DNA of 33,339 bases from a virus. Of this stretch, positions 15,249-21,604 are shown piece by piece. The stretch is from positions 1 to 33,339 of IMG/VR virus record IMGVR_UViG_3300010379_000026. One strand, 5' to 3'. Under the pieces are notes generated by a model. The model made no database searches, was not told the DNA's origin, and saw only the letters and a program-made list of their open reading frames with translations. A program made the position numbers and the translations under genes. How positions within the stretch are numbered: position 1 is the stretch's first letter; each line of letters opens with the position of its first letter.

Positions 15249-16150
15249 CGCTTGGCCACCGCTAAGACCACCGCCCCAACGAGAATCCAGGGCAAGAGTG
15301 TGCTGAACAGCGAACTGCTGGCACCGGTTAAACTGTAACCAGTTGTGGATATCCCATAACCGGGAGTGTTGGGCGTCGCAAAGGAAGCGTAGGGGCTTCC
15401 CGTGGAAACCGTCGCACCAGTGGTCTTGACCGATGTCGGCTGACCCTCAGCCACGGCGATAATCTGCGGTGTTTCCACCAGGGCAGTTTGGGCGATTTGA
15501 TTCCAGTCGATACTGCTCCCATCGTCTTGACCAAGTCCGCGCAACCGTGCATAACCGGCGAGCCCGCCGATGCGCGTGCAGCCGTTCAAGTCCTGGTAGC
15601 TGTCATCGATCAGCGACCAGGCGCGTTTGCGGAAGTACATCGCCGGCGCGAGGCCGAACTGGGAACCCGGGCGCGCGGCGTCGAGTGCCACCCACGCGCC
15701 CGATCCCGGGGGAACCTCAACTTCCAGGTACACGTGCGAAAACTCATCCGGTGCATCCGGATTTGCGCTCACCGTCACCAGTTGCGCGGGATACCCATCG
15801 GCGATCGCCAGCGCGGCGAGCAGCATGGAAATATCGTCGCAGTCGCCAGCGCGGATTTTCAGGAGTTCTTGGGGAGGGTAGAGCTTCTCTTTGGTGACGG
15901 GGTCCTTCGTGAAGCGGATGTTTTGCTGTACCCAGGCGAAGAGGGCGAAAACTTCACCTGCCTCATCATGCGCGGGCACGCTGCGCACCAGGTCGATCGC
16001 GAAGCGGATGAACTGCGGATCGTGCAAGGCCTGATCAATCAGGCGTCGCATGAGTCGAACTGTCTGCGCTGTGCCCCGTTCACCGTCCAGTAATGGGACG
16101 CGATAGCCTAAAAAACTCCCGGATTGAGCACTTGGAACCGAAACACGCAC
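15245..16150 (-). CDS. Transglutaminase-like protein with C-terminal membrane anchor
   Basis: The protein has 301 residues. The transglutaminase-like (papain-fold) core is clear: LLKIRAGDCDDISMLLAALA with Cys104, then FSHVYLEV with His139, then WVALDAA with Asp157, the expected triad in order. A flexible Gly/Ser/Thr linker leads to a C-terminal hydrophobic segment (LLPWILVGAVVLAVAKR). It may cross-link, hydrolyse or process virion or cell-envelope proteins at a membrane. It is the first gene of the minus arm. The start is GTG at 16150 with GGAG 9 bases upstream; no other good start precedes the catalytic domain. Confidence 0.88.
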   Translation of the reverse strand: MRVSVPSAQSGSFLGYRVPLLDGERGTAQTVRLMRRLIDQALHDPQFIRFAIDLVRSVPAHDEAGEVFALFAWVQQNIRFTKDPVTKEKLYPPQELLKIRAGDCDDISMLLAALAIADGYPAQLVTVSANPDAPDEFSHVYLEVEVPPGSGAWVALDAARPGSQFGLAPAMYFRKRAWSLIDDSYQDLNGCTRIGGLAGYARLRGLGQDDGSSIDWNQIAQTALVETPQIIAVAEGQPTSVKTTGATVSTGSPYASFATPNTPGYGISTTGYSLTGASSSLFSTLLPWILVGAVVLAVAKR

Positions 16151-16292
16151 GGATTAAGGCTCCGAAACCGGATAAAAGGGGCACCGGTGCAGGTTCTGTG
16201 GCCGCTTTCGCAGCAGATCCGCCTCCGCACCGGTCAGATTTCGCAGATCAGCATCGAAAATGCCGCTTTTCCACAGGGAAAGCAAGGATCTT

Positions 16293-16338
16293 GGTGTTAC
16301 ACCACTGGGCAACACTAGTGTTGACACCAGGTAACACC
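16293..16338. promoter_or_regulatory. Operator-like dyad upstream of the plus-arm promoter
   Basis: Outer arms GGTGTTAC and GTAACACC are perfect inverted repeats. Their axis lies within one base of the axis of the inner palindrome AACACTAGTGTT (16311-16322). TGTTACACC and TGTTGACACC half-sites occur inside. The arrangement suits binding of a dimeric repressor controlling one or both arms; no candidate repressor was recognised. Confidence 0.45.
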
Positions 16339-16363
16339 ACCGCCACACCAACCAACACCAAAG

Positions 16364-16392
16364 TTGCGAGACTGTGGAAAACCTGCTATATA
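16364..16392 (+). promoter_or_regulatory. Predicted promoter of the plus arm
   Basis: TTGCGA (16364-16369) and TATATA (16387-16392) are exactly 17 bases apart, and TG one base before the -10 box makes an extended -10. Transcription would start near 16399, about 42 bases before the GTG start at 16441. One DnaA-box-like site lies in the spacer. Confidence 0.6.
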
Positions 16393-16440
16393 GGGGGAAG
16401 TAAGGCATGCCAACTGTGGGCGAGCCGGACAGGTGAATCT

Positions 16441-17775
16441 GTGAAACCTGCAACCGAACCGCTCGACGCTGGCCAGATCATCGAAACCACGACACGCAAG
16501 CGCGTGTTCCCTGCCGAGTCGAATTCTGGCGAACCCAAGACGCCCGACCTGTGGGAATATCTCGCTGAAGTCGAACGCAAAGGCGAGTGGGGTCGCCACA
16601 TCGTCTATATCCATCGTGTGGAGCCGAGCCCTTCGGTCCCGGTGCAGAAGTGTCAGCAGTACCTGACCACTCCGGACGGCCAGCAGGTCCCAATCTGCAA
16701 CCACGAAGAGGTGGAGTTCGCGCTGCAGCGTCACTACGGCGGAAAACTCTTCCGCCTCATGGTCAAGCGTGGCTCGCAGCTGATCACCACAGGCACCATT
16801 CCGATCGATGCCCCCGTTCGATTCATCCCTCTGCCGGCCGACGCGCCGCCGCCACTTCACGCGGGAACTGGTGGAGCACCGCTCTCGCCGATGAACGATG
16901 CTTCGGCAACTGCCCAAGTCGCCGGACGGGCAATGGATGCGCTCACAAATCAAGAGCGCCAATCTGCGGAGATCGGTTTTCGCGCGATGCAGACCGCCGC
17001 GGAAGTCATGCAGCGCTTTGGGAGTGGCTCTGGTGGCGACGATATGACGCGCCAGTTCATGGCCGCCATGATGACGCGCTTGATGCAAGATCCAATGGAG
17101 CAGTTGGTCAAACTGCTCACCGTCATGCGCGAATTGAACAACGTCGCGGGCGGAGCGCCAGGTGCAAACGGGATGCCCGCAGGAATGCTAGAGAAAATCT
17201 TCGGCGCAATGTTCGAACGCTTTATGAATCCCACGCCCACCGGTGCGCCAGTGAGCGCGATGGCTGAGGCCGTCCGCGCCGCGCCGGGTCTGATCAGCGG
17301 ATTCGCCGAAGTCGTGCGCGAACAGCGCCTGTTGAGCGATAACCAGGTCAAACTGACGGAGATGCAGCGCACCATGCCAGGCGCACGATCCATGCAGCCG
17401 AATCCGCAGATGATTCCTCCGGTGCCACTACCGCGCGCAGCCACACCGCCCCCAGGGAACGGAGGAGGCCCAACCATGGAATTCGTGATGCAGAAGATCG
17501 TGGACATTCTGCGCCAACCGGTCTCGGCCGAGCAGGCCGCGGATGACGTGCTCGCTTTCCTTGATCCGCTCGATCCAAACGCCGTCTCGGATCTTGCCAA
17601 GCTGGGCGAGACGGGGCTGGTGAGCCTATTCCAAAACCAGCCCACACTCAAACCCGCAACCAACAATATGCCGCGGCTGGTGGAATTCATCCGTGCATTC
17701 TTGAAGATGCACGCCGAAGATGTGCAGACCGCCGCGGCGGAGGCGCAAGCAAAGGCACCGCCCCTAGCGAACTGA
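16441..17775 (+). CDS. Large hypothetical protein, first gene of the plus arm
   Basis: The protein has 444 residues from GTG at 16441, which has AGGTGA 5 bases upstream. The frame stays open back to 16093, but that part crosses the control region and the opposite gene's start. The N-terminal 120 residues form a compact domain (DLWEYLAEVERKGEWGRHIV followed by YIHR). The middle is Met/Gln-rich and helical (MTRLMQDPMEQLVKLLTVMR), followed by Pro-rich linkers and a helical C-terminus. It could be a replication or assembly cofactor. I recognise no catalytic motif and no named family. Confidence 0.82.
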   Translation: MKPATEPLDAGQIIETTTRKRVFPAESNSGEPKTPDLWEYLAEVERKGEWGRHIVYIHRVEPSPSVPVQKCQQYLTTPDGQQVPICNHEEVEFALQRHYGGKLFRLMVKRGSQLITTGTIPIDAPVRFIPLPADAPPPLHAGTGGAPLSPMNDASATAQVAGRAMDALTNQERQSAEIGFRAMQTAAEVMQRFGSGSGGDDMTRQFMAAMMTRLMQDPMEQLVKLLTVMRELNNVAGGAPGANGMPAGMLEKIFGAMFERFMNPTPTGAPVSAMAEAVRAAPGLISGFAEVVREQRLLSDNQVKLTEMQRTMPGARSMQPNPQMIPPVPLPRAATPPPGNGGGPTMEFVMQKIVDILRQPVSAEQAADDVLAFLDPLDPNAVSDLAKLGETGLVSLFQNQPTLKPATNNMPRLVEFIRAFLKMHAEDVQTAAAEAQAKAPPLAN

Positions 17776-17784
17776 GGTGCACCC

Positions 17785-18075
17785 ATGAAGTACGCTCTCT
17801 CTGTCGAAGTGAAGCTCTCCGAGGTTCCCGACGATGAACCGCTGCCAACCGCGCGCCCTGGTAACGATCCCATGGCTGCGCTGGGCGGAATTGCGACAAA
17901 GATCATGAGTGTCGCCGCTCCCCGTGCATTCAACTTTGGACAGCAAGCGGGATTTGATTTCCGCAAACAGACCGAAGTTGCCGTGACGAGCTTCGACGGC
18001 CTAGCCCAGATCATTGCTCGCTTCGTCTCGCTCGTTGAGGACATCGAAGCGGAAAAATTGCAAGTAAATCCGTAG
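17785..18075 (+). CDS. Hypothetical protein (96 residues)
   Basis: The protein starts MKYALSVEVKLSEVPDDEPL and ends in a helical segment (LAQIIARFVSLVEDIEAEKL). ATG lies 9 bases after the stop of the preceding gene. There are no cysteines and no membrane segment. It may be a partner of the 444-residue protein in the same transcript. Confidence 0.75.
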   Translation: MKYALSVEVKLSEVPDDEPLPTARPGNDPMAALGGIATKIMSVAAPRAFNFGQQAGFDFRKQTEVAVTSFDGLAQIIARFVSLVEDIEAEKLQVNP

Positions 18076-18090
18076 GGAAAGCACGGTATC

Positions 18091-18285
18091 ATGGCACGTA
18101 TGGAAGCGACGCGCACTCAAAATGGCCCAGCAGATCAAACTATCGCTTGCGCCGACTGCGGCTCCGACTTCGTGTGGACAGCCGAGGAGCAGCGCTTCTA
18201 CCGGGAGAAGGGACTGCGCCACGCTCCCAGACGCTGCAAGTCCTGCCGTGTCCAGAATCGCCAGCGCCACGAGCGCCAGCGCTGA
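18091..18285 (+). CDS. Zinc-ribbon protein of the zf-trcl type
   Basis: The protein has 64 residues. ACADCGSDFVWTAEEQRFYR followed by EKGL....P.RCKSCR matches the probable zinc-ribbon family PF13451 (CxxCG.xF.(W/F)T..EQ.FY..KG....P.RC..CR). Four Cys residues should bind one zinc ion. An internal ATG nine bases downstream is an alternative start. The role of this family is unknown; nucleic acid or protein binding is usual for such ribbons. Confidence 0.82.
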   Translation: MARMEATRTQNGPADQTIACADCGSDFVWTAEEQRFYREKGLRHAPRRCKSCRVQNRQRHERQR

Positions 18286-18448
18286 GATCCAGCGCGCCCG
18301 CGACCTGCTGCGCGACCTGTTGCTGCGCGAAGACGATGCCGATGAAGACGTTTTTGTGGGCACGGTTCGCGATGGCCTAAACGAGATTATTTGCCGGCTG
18401 GACAACCTAGCCGGCACACAGACGCTCTTTGAGGTTTGGAACTCGTGA
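18248..18448 (+). CDS. Small acidic helical protein, overlapping start
   Basis: The protein has about 66 residues if started at GTG 18248, overlapping the end of the zinc-ribbon gene in another frame. Residues from about 14 on look like real protein: RARDLLRDLLLREDDADEDV then LNEIICRLDNLAGTQTLFEV. The longer open frame upstream only shadows the zinc-ribbon gene. The start is uncertain and the function unknown. Confidence 0.55.
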   Translation: MSRIASATSASAEIQRARDLLRDLLLREDDADEDVFVGTVRDGLNEIICRLDNLAGTQTLFEVWNS

Positions 18449-18520
18449 TGCGAAAGGAGGCCGCGGAGAATCGCCAGAGCCATTGCGCCGGCCAATGAGC
18501 CAGAGTCGGCAAAAAAGAAA

Positions 18521-18546
18521 GGCCTCGCGCGGGCAGCGACGAGGCC
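18521..18546 (-). terminator. Minus-strand intrinsic terminator inside the plus arm
   Basis: GGCCTCG and CGAGGCC pair (extendable to 10 pairs with a single bulge), and on the minus strand the stem is followed by TTTCTTTTTT. This is a good rho-independent terminator for leftward transcription, although all genes nearby point right. There is no T run on the plus side. It may stop antisense transcripts coming from the operator region at 18800-18856. Confidence 0.6.
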
Positions 18547-18590
18547 GGAAGTAATCCAGTCAGATTTGAGGCCATCCTAGCACACAGCAG

Positions 18591-18634
18591 TTACTTCCGT
18601 AACTTCCCTGTCGGTTACCTCCGTGCGTCATAAT
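18591..18634 (+). promoter_or_regulatory. Short direct repeats and possible promoter before the 48-residue gene
   Basis: TTACTTCCGT (18591-18600) and TTACCTCCGT (18615-18624) are direct repeats 24 bases apart, and the inverted form GGAAGTAA lies at 18547-18554. A CATAAT -10-like box follows at 18629-18634 without a convincing -35 box. The gap 18449-18647 therefore looks regulatory rather than empty. Confidence 0.35.
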
Positions 18635-18647
18635 CAGTGCAAGAGCT

Positions 18648-18794
18648 ATGATCCGCACTGCCCCATCCCCGCCCGAGAGTTTCATTGAGCGCGTGTTGCG
18701 CCTACTCACTGAGTTCGACCGCAAGAAAATCCAGCCCTATGTGGAAAACGTGAAAAAGTCGGAAAACACCATCGTAACCAGCCCTAACTCCTAA
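18648..18794 (+). CDS. Tiny hypothetical protein (48 residues)
   Basis: The frame encodes MIRTAPSPPESFIERVLRLL followed by a Lys/Glu-rich helix. It fills most of the space between the short repeats and the palindromic operator. The ribosome binding site (AAGAG, 2 bases before ATG) is poor. It may be a small regulator of the adjacent operator or may be untranslated. Confidence 0.45.
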   Translation: MIRTAPSPPESFIERVLRLLTEFDRKKIQPYVENVKKSENTIVTSPNS

Positions 18795-18800
18795 GTAAGT

Positions 18801-18810
18801 TAAGTACTTA
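18801..18810. promoter_or_regulatory. Palindromic operator, copy 1 (TAAGTACTTA)
   Basis: A perfect 10-base palindrome lies 9 bases upstream of the -35 box of the 18820-18848 promoter. The same sequence recurs at 18845-18854, centres 44 bases apart, about four helical turns, which would let two dimers bind the same face. Confidence 0.7.
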
Positions 18811-18819
18811 CGATTTTCG

Positions 18820-18848
18820 TTGACAAATCGCGGGCGTAGGTCTATAAG
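18820..18848 (+). promoter_or_regulatory. Strong predicted promoter with operator over the -10 box
   Basis: TTGACA (18820-18825), a 17-base spacer and TATAAG (18843-18848) form a near-consensus promoter. The second operator starts inside the -10 box, so a bound repressor would block polymerase. Transcription should start near 18855, only about 4 bases before the ATG at 18859, so the message would be almost leaderless. Confidence 0.75.
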
Positions 18849-18854
18849 TACTTA
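18845..18854. promoter_or_regulatory. Palindromic operator, copy 2 (TAAGTACTTA)
   Basis: This copy extends to a perfect 14-base palindrome, TATAAGTACTTATA (18843-18856), covering the -10 box and the predicted start point. Confidence 0.7.
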
Positions 18855-18858
18855 TACT

Positions 18859-19032
18859 ATGGTCAACAAGGGTGCCAAGAAAGCTAAGATCAAGTGCGCC
18901 GCGCGTGATTGCGAGGTGATGTTTATCCCGCGCGTGAAGGGGCAGAAGTTTCACTCCCGCAAGTGCAACGACCGCGAATCCCAGCGCATCTATCGTGAGC
19001 GCCATCAAGAATCAGCCGAGGTCACAGCGTGA
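18859..19032 (+). CDS. Small zinc-finger-like protein, near-leaderless
   Basis: The protein has 57 residues, MVNKGAKKAKIKCAARDCEV then FHSRKCNDRESQRIYRER. Cys and His positions (C....C, H..KC) and the basic flanks suggest a small DNA- or RNA-binding zinc finger. There is no ribosome binding site, in keeping with the predicted transcription start a few bases upstream. It overlaps the HNH gene by GTGA. As the first gene after a repressible promoter it could be an early regulator, possibly autoregulatory. Confidence 0.75.
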   Translation: MVNKGAKKAKIKCAARDCEVMFIPRVKGQKFHSRKCNDRESQRIYRERHQESAEVTA

Positions 19033-19475
19033 CCTCTCCGCTCCCACGTCCGATAAGCGTCGTATTATGTAAACTTCCGGCGGTCATCCGCCAGAAGATT
19101 TACGAGGACAACTACGGCTGCTGGCTTTGGTCCGGAACGCGGTTTACCACTGGCTATGGCCTGATTCGCCACCAAGGTAAGCTCTGGAAAGCTCATCGGC
19201 TCATCTGGACCTTCGTCAACGGCCCAATCCGTCCCCGAATCCACTGCTGCCATCATTGCGATAACCCCCTTTGTGTCAACCCCAATCACCTATTTCTCGG
19301 GACCAATCGGGACAACCAACAGGATAAAGCGCGCAAGGGGCGACACTGGCAGCAGAAGAAAACTCACTGCCCTCACGGTCACGCCTACACGCCCGAGAAC
19401 ACCTATCTTCCCCCAAGTGGTGGGCGCCACTGCTGCATCTGCAAGGGAATTTCGCCGCGAAAGGTGGTCGCATGA
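19029..19475 (+). CDS. HNH endonuclease (HNH_3 type)
   Basis: The protein has 148 residues. YGCWLWSGTRFTTGYGLIRH, then AHRLIWTFVNGPI, then CHHCDNPLCVNPNHLFLGTN is the usual layout of HNH_3 phage nucleases (conserved His, CxxxCxNP.H). A second Cys/His group (CPHGH, CCIC) follows. The start is GTG at 19029. Such enzymes are often free-standing homing endonucleases, and a DNA-processing role is the alternative. Confidence 0.88.
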   Translation: MTSPLPRPISVVLCKLPAVIRQKIYEDNYGCWLWSGTRFTTGYGLIRHQGKLWKAHRLIWTFVNGPIRPRIHCCHHCDNPLCVNPNHLFLGTNRDNQQDKARKGRHWQQKKTHCPHGHAYTPENTYLPPSGGRHCCICKGISPRKVVA

Positions 19476-20278
19476 ACGCCTCCGGCCTTTTTCTTGTTCC
19501 GAAATCCGAACAAACGCGGTCACTTTGTGCCGCATCGGCGCAACCGGCTTATAGTCCTTCCCCACAACCTTCCCCAGCGCTGCCGACCAGAGCCCTGCCA
19601 CTTCAATGGCTCCTAAACCCCAGTAAAGCGAAATTCCTCACCGACCGCATTTTGGCCCGGCTGATCTTCGCCGAAGCGCACGAGCCCAATGCCCACCTCA
19701 AAGACGATTACCGCCAGTCGCAAGTCTGTGTGATTCTCGCCGAAAAAGGCAGCCCGATCCCCTTCATGGAGTCGAGCTACATCTGTTACGGGCTGCATCC
19801 TGCCAAAGTTTGGTCCGCCATCCTGCGCAACCGCGAAGCCTGGCTCGGCACGAAAACGGAGGCTCTATGTTCCGAAAAATTAACCGATTCATTCGCAATT
19901 GGTGGGAGTGCCACATCAACAAAACCTGCACCTATTACGACCACTACCTTGTTTACGGACCGGCCGAACTCACCCACATCGGCTTCCATGGCGCCGAGCG
20001 AAAAGCTAACGCACACTTCAAGAATTGCACCTATGCCGGCGAAGGACTCTGCAGCGTCTGCTCTCGCTGGGAGGAGCGTCTCCGCGCCTAACATCCCACA
20101 AAAAGGGGCCAACGCAATTCCCGAGGCCACAGTAGGGTTTCCGCAAGTCCGCGATTCCTCAATGTCCGGCATGGTAACCGGACCCGGAGAAGCCCGAAGG
20201 GAAAGTGACGGTACAGGAGTTGGCCCCATCGCACTTCCCTCCCCTCGTAACCCTGTCCAGAAGGAGCGTGCCGCGTGA
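19472..20278 (+). CDS. Hypothetical protein with low-complexity C-terminus overlapping another gene
   Basis: The frame encodes 268 residues. The first 135 look like folded protein (AKFLTDRILARLIFAEAHEP, then SSYICYGLHPAKVWSAILRN). The rest is Ser/Thr/Pro/Ala-rich and is read through the 74-residue gene at 19867-20091 in another frame. Both ends support the full length: ATG overlaps the HNH stop by ATGA, and the stop overlaps the next GTG start by GTGA. Either this is real overprinting, or the end results from loss of an earlier stop. No family recognised. Confidence 0.65.
   Translation: MNASGLFLVPKSEQTRSLCAASAQPAYSPSPQPSPALPTRALPLQWLLNPSKAKFLTDRILARLIFAEAHEPNAHLKDDYRQSQVCVILAEKGSPIPFMESSYICYGLHPAKVWSAILRNREAWLGTKTEALCSEKLTDSFAIGGSATSTKPAPITTTTLFTDRPNSPTSASMAPSEKLTHTSRIAPMPAKDSAASALAGRSVSAPNIPQKGANAIPEATVGFPQVRDSSMSGMVTGPGEARRESDGTGVGPIALPSPRNPVQKERAA
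19867..20091 (+). CDS. Cys/His-rich small protein nested in another gene
   Basis: The protein has 74 residues, MFRKINRFIRNWWECHINKT then FKNCTYAGEGLCSVCSRWEE. A GGAGG site lies 4 bases before ATG. Codon third positions favour C and G as in other genes here, and the Cys and His spacing suggests a metal site. It lies entirely within the 268-residue gene in a different frame. Of the two frames, this one looks more protein-like over the shared stretch. Confidence 0.7.
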   Translation: MFRKINRFIRNWWECHINKTCTYYDHYLVYGPAELTHIGFHGAERKANAHFKNCTYAGEGLCSVCSRWEERLRA

Positions 20279-20580
20279 AACGTGCCCTTCTTATGCTCGT
20301 GCTGCAGTTGGGAGCGAATGGAGCAGATGCTTACTTTACTCATCGGAATCTCGCCCGCTGGAACTTCCGAGAGCAGAATCCGATCGCCCGGCCGTTCGTG
20401 CGGAACACGCCAGACTTGATCGTCAGTTCTGCGGCCGGCCTGGGCTTCACGCTCTACGCCGAACATCTTTTTCGCAAGCACGATCACCCAAAATTCGCCC
20501 GGACTTTGGAGTTCGGCAGCATCGCCGGCCACACTTTCGGAGCCATCAACAGCGCTAGACAGTACAAGGCAAAGCCATGA
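20275..20580 (+). CDS. Small membrane-associated protein (101 residues)
   Basis: The protein starts MKRALLMLVLQLGANGADAY, a hydrophobic N-terminus, and has a second hydrophobic stretch (DLIVSSAAGLGFTLYAEHLF). The GTG start at 20275 has AAGGAG 8 bases upstream and overlaps the preceding stop. It may be a small inner-membrane protein. Function unknown. Confidence 0.78.
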   Translation: MKRALLMLVLQLGANGADAYFTHRNLARWNFREQNPIARPFVRNTPDLIVSSAAGLGFTLYAEHLFRKHDHPKFARTLEFGSIAGHTFGAINSARQYKAKP

Positions 20581-20645
20581 ACGCGTGCCGCATGACAGTC
20601 CAAGACCTAATCGAACAGTTACAGAAAGAGCGCGCCCATGCCTGA
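20577..20645 (+). CDS. Very short peptide gene (22 residues)
   Basis: ATG at 20577 overlaps the previous stop as ATGA, and the frame ends inside the next gene's start. It encodes MNACRMTVQDLIEQLQKERA plus two residues. MTVQDLIEQLQK is the usual opening of a larger family of short phage proteins (M.V..LI..L...P), so this may be a truncated remnant or a coupling peptide. Confidence 0.4.
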   Translation: MNACRMTVQDLIEQLQKERAHA

Positions 20646-21144
20646 GCCCACCTACACCATCACCATCACCGAAAGCGAGCGCACCGCGCTCGCCCGCGCG
20701 CTGGGTTTGTTCGTTGCGAAACTGACCAGCGCACCAGTCTTTGTTGAGGCGTCCGCCGGCGGAACCCAGGCCGCGCGCGCCGTACTGTCTCCGCCTGCCA
20801 CGGCATCCCCCACAGCGCAACCCAGCGGCCACCTCCCACCCACTCCCATAGAAACGCGTGACCGCTGGACGCGGGACCGGAAGGGGAATGAAGTGCCGAA
20901 TCCACTCGGCTGCCACGTCGCGAGCGTTGTGTTGTGGCGAACCGAGCAGAAGAAAGGCAAGACCGGGGAATATTTAAAGGTGGCCTTCTCGGAGCCGCAC
21001 CAGGGTCACTCCGATGCTAGTTGTTTTGATGCGCAGCTTTTCCCCTGGCTGATCAAAGAAGCCCAAGAGCGACGCGGCCAACCAAGCACGGTGTACCTCA
21101 CGGAGAACGGCAAGTACCTCAACATCGTCGGAGTCCGCGCATGA
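20638..21144 (+). CDS. Hypothetical protein, possible single-strand-binding-like
   Basis: The protein has 168 residues. The N-terminus is a short helix, the middle a Pro/Ala-rich linker, and the C-terminal 75 residues alternate beta strands (VASVVLWRTEQKKGKTGEYL, then STVYLTENGKYLNIVGVRA). The strand pattern recalls OB-fold proteins, and the gene lies upstream of ERF, where single-strand-binding proteins often occur. No diagnostic motif confirms this. Confidence 0.75.
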   Translation: MPEPTYTITITESERTALARALGLFVAKLTSAPVFVEASAGGTQAARAVLSPPATASPTAQPSGHLPPTPIETRDRWTRDRKGNEVPNPLGCHVASVVLWRTEQKKGKTGEYLKVAFSEPHQGHSDASCFDAQLFPWLIKEAQERRGQPSTVYLTENGKYLNIVGVRA

Positions 21145-21296
21145 TCATCGCCATCCCCTCCGCCCTGTTCGTCGCGCTTGGTCTGTACGTCTTCGTGGCG
21201 ACTCTGCTCTGTTGCGAAATCAAACCCGAGCGTTTTCACTGGTGGTGCCCGTGCTGCCAGTTCGGCAAATGGATGGATGGAACAGACAAGGACTGA
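21141..21296 (+). CDS. Small membrane peptide with CPCC motif
   Basis: The protein has 51 residues: a single N-terminal membrane segment (SALFVALGLYVFVATLLCC) followed by HWWCPCCQFGKW. ATG overlaps the preceding stop as ATGA. The two Cys pairs may bind metal at the membrane surface. Function unknown. Confidence 0.65.
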   Translation: MIIAIPSALFVALGLYVFVATLLCCEIKPERFHWWCPCCQFGKWMDGTDKD

Positions 21297-21298
21297 TC

Positions 21299-21604
21299 AT
21301 GGGCAACCTATCCCAAGCCGAGCAGAACGCCGGCATCTCACACAAAGCGCTGGCAACGTTTCTTAAGAAGCAACCAAACGGCAACGGCAAATCCACCCCG
21401 ACCGCGATCAGCAACGGCGCCGAAGAGACTTACGTGATTGAGACGCCCTATCGCAAAGTCTCACTGCTCGAAAATCGGGACGGCGACCTGACCATCCGGG
21501 ACGTGGGATTCATCGGCAACAAAGTGGACCTGCAGATGATTCACCTGGACCGCGAGCAGGCCCGGACGCTGGCGGGCATGATCACGAAACTGCTACGCGC
21601 ATGA
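21299..21604 (+). CDS. Hypothetical protein (101 residues)
   Basis: The protein starts MGNLSQAEQNAGISHKALAT at ATG 21299, two bases after the previous stop; the frame upstream is a shadow. The N-terminus could hold a short helix-turn-helix (SHKALATFLKK). The C-terminal part is beta-rich (ENRDGDLTIRDVGFIGNKVD) and ends in a helix with DREQARTLAGMITKLLRA, a style common in small phage proteins. Function unknown. Confidence 0.75.
   Translation: MGNLSQAEQNAGISHKALATFLKKQPNGNGKSTPTAISNGAEETYVIETPYRKVSLLENRDGDLTIRDVGFIGNKVDLQMIHLDREQARTLAGMITKLLRA

Larger units (their letters stand above)
16151..16440. other. Divergent intergenic control region, candidate origin
   Basis: This 290-base gap separates the two arms and has no supported gene. 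It holds a hairpin (GCTTTTCC, loop ACA, GGGAAAGC at 16265-16283), an interrupted dyad (GGTGTTAC at 16293-16300 and GTAACACC at 16331-16338) around a perfect 12-base palindrome AACACTAGTGTT (16311-16322), and a plus-strand promoter at 16364-16392. Two matches to the DnaA-box consensus TTWTNCACA lie here in opposite orientation: TTTTCCACA at 16267-16275 and its complement at 16373-16381. Origin function is inference. Confidence 0.5.

Noticed and set aside
16093-16440. Upstream extension of the 444-residue gene
   Set aside because: It would cross the divergent control region and the start of the opposite gene, and the predicted promoter lies inside it. GTG 16441 has a good ribosome binding site.
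16950-18116. Long minus-strand open frame (388 codons)
   Set aside because: It is the reverse of the 444- and 96-residue plus-strand genes, which have better starts, a promoter and operon context.
19786-20916. Long minus-strand open frame (376 codons)
   Set aside because: It lies opposite several coupled plus-strand genes, has low-complexity Gly/Arg/Val content and no ribosome binding site; it is a shadow of GC-rich coding.
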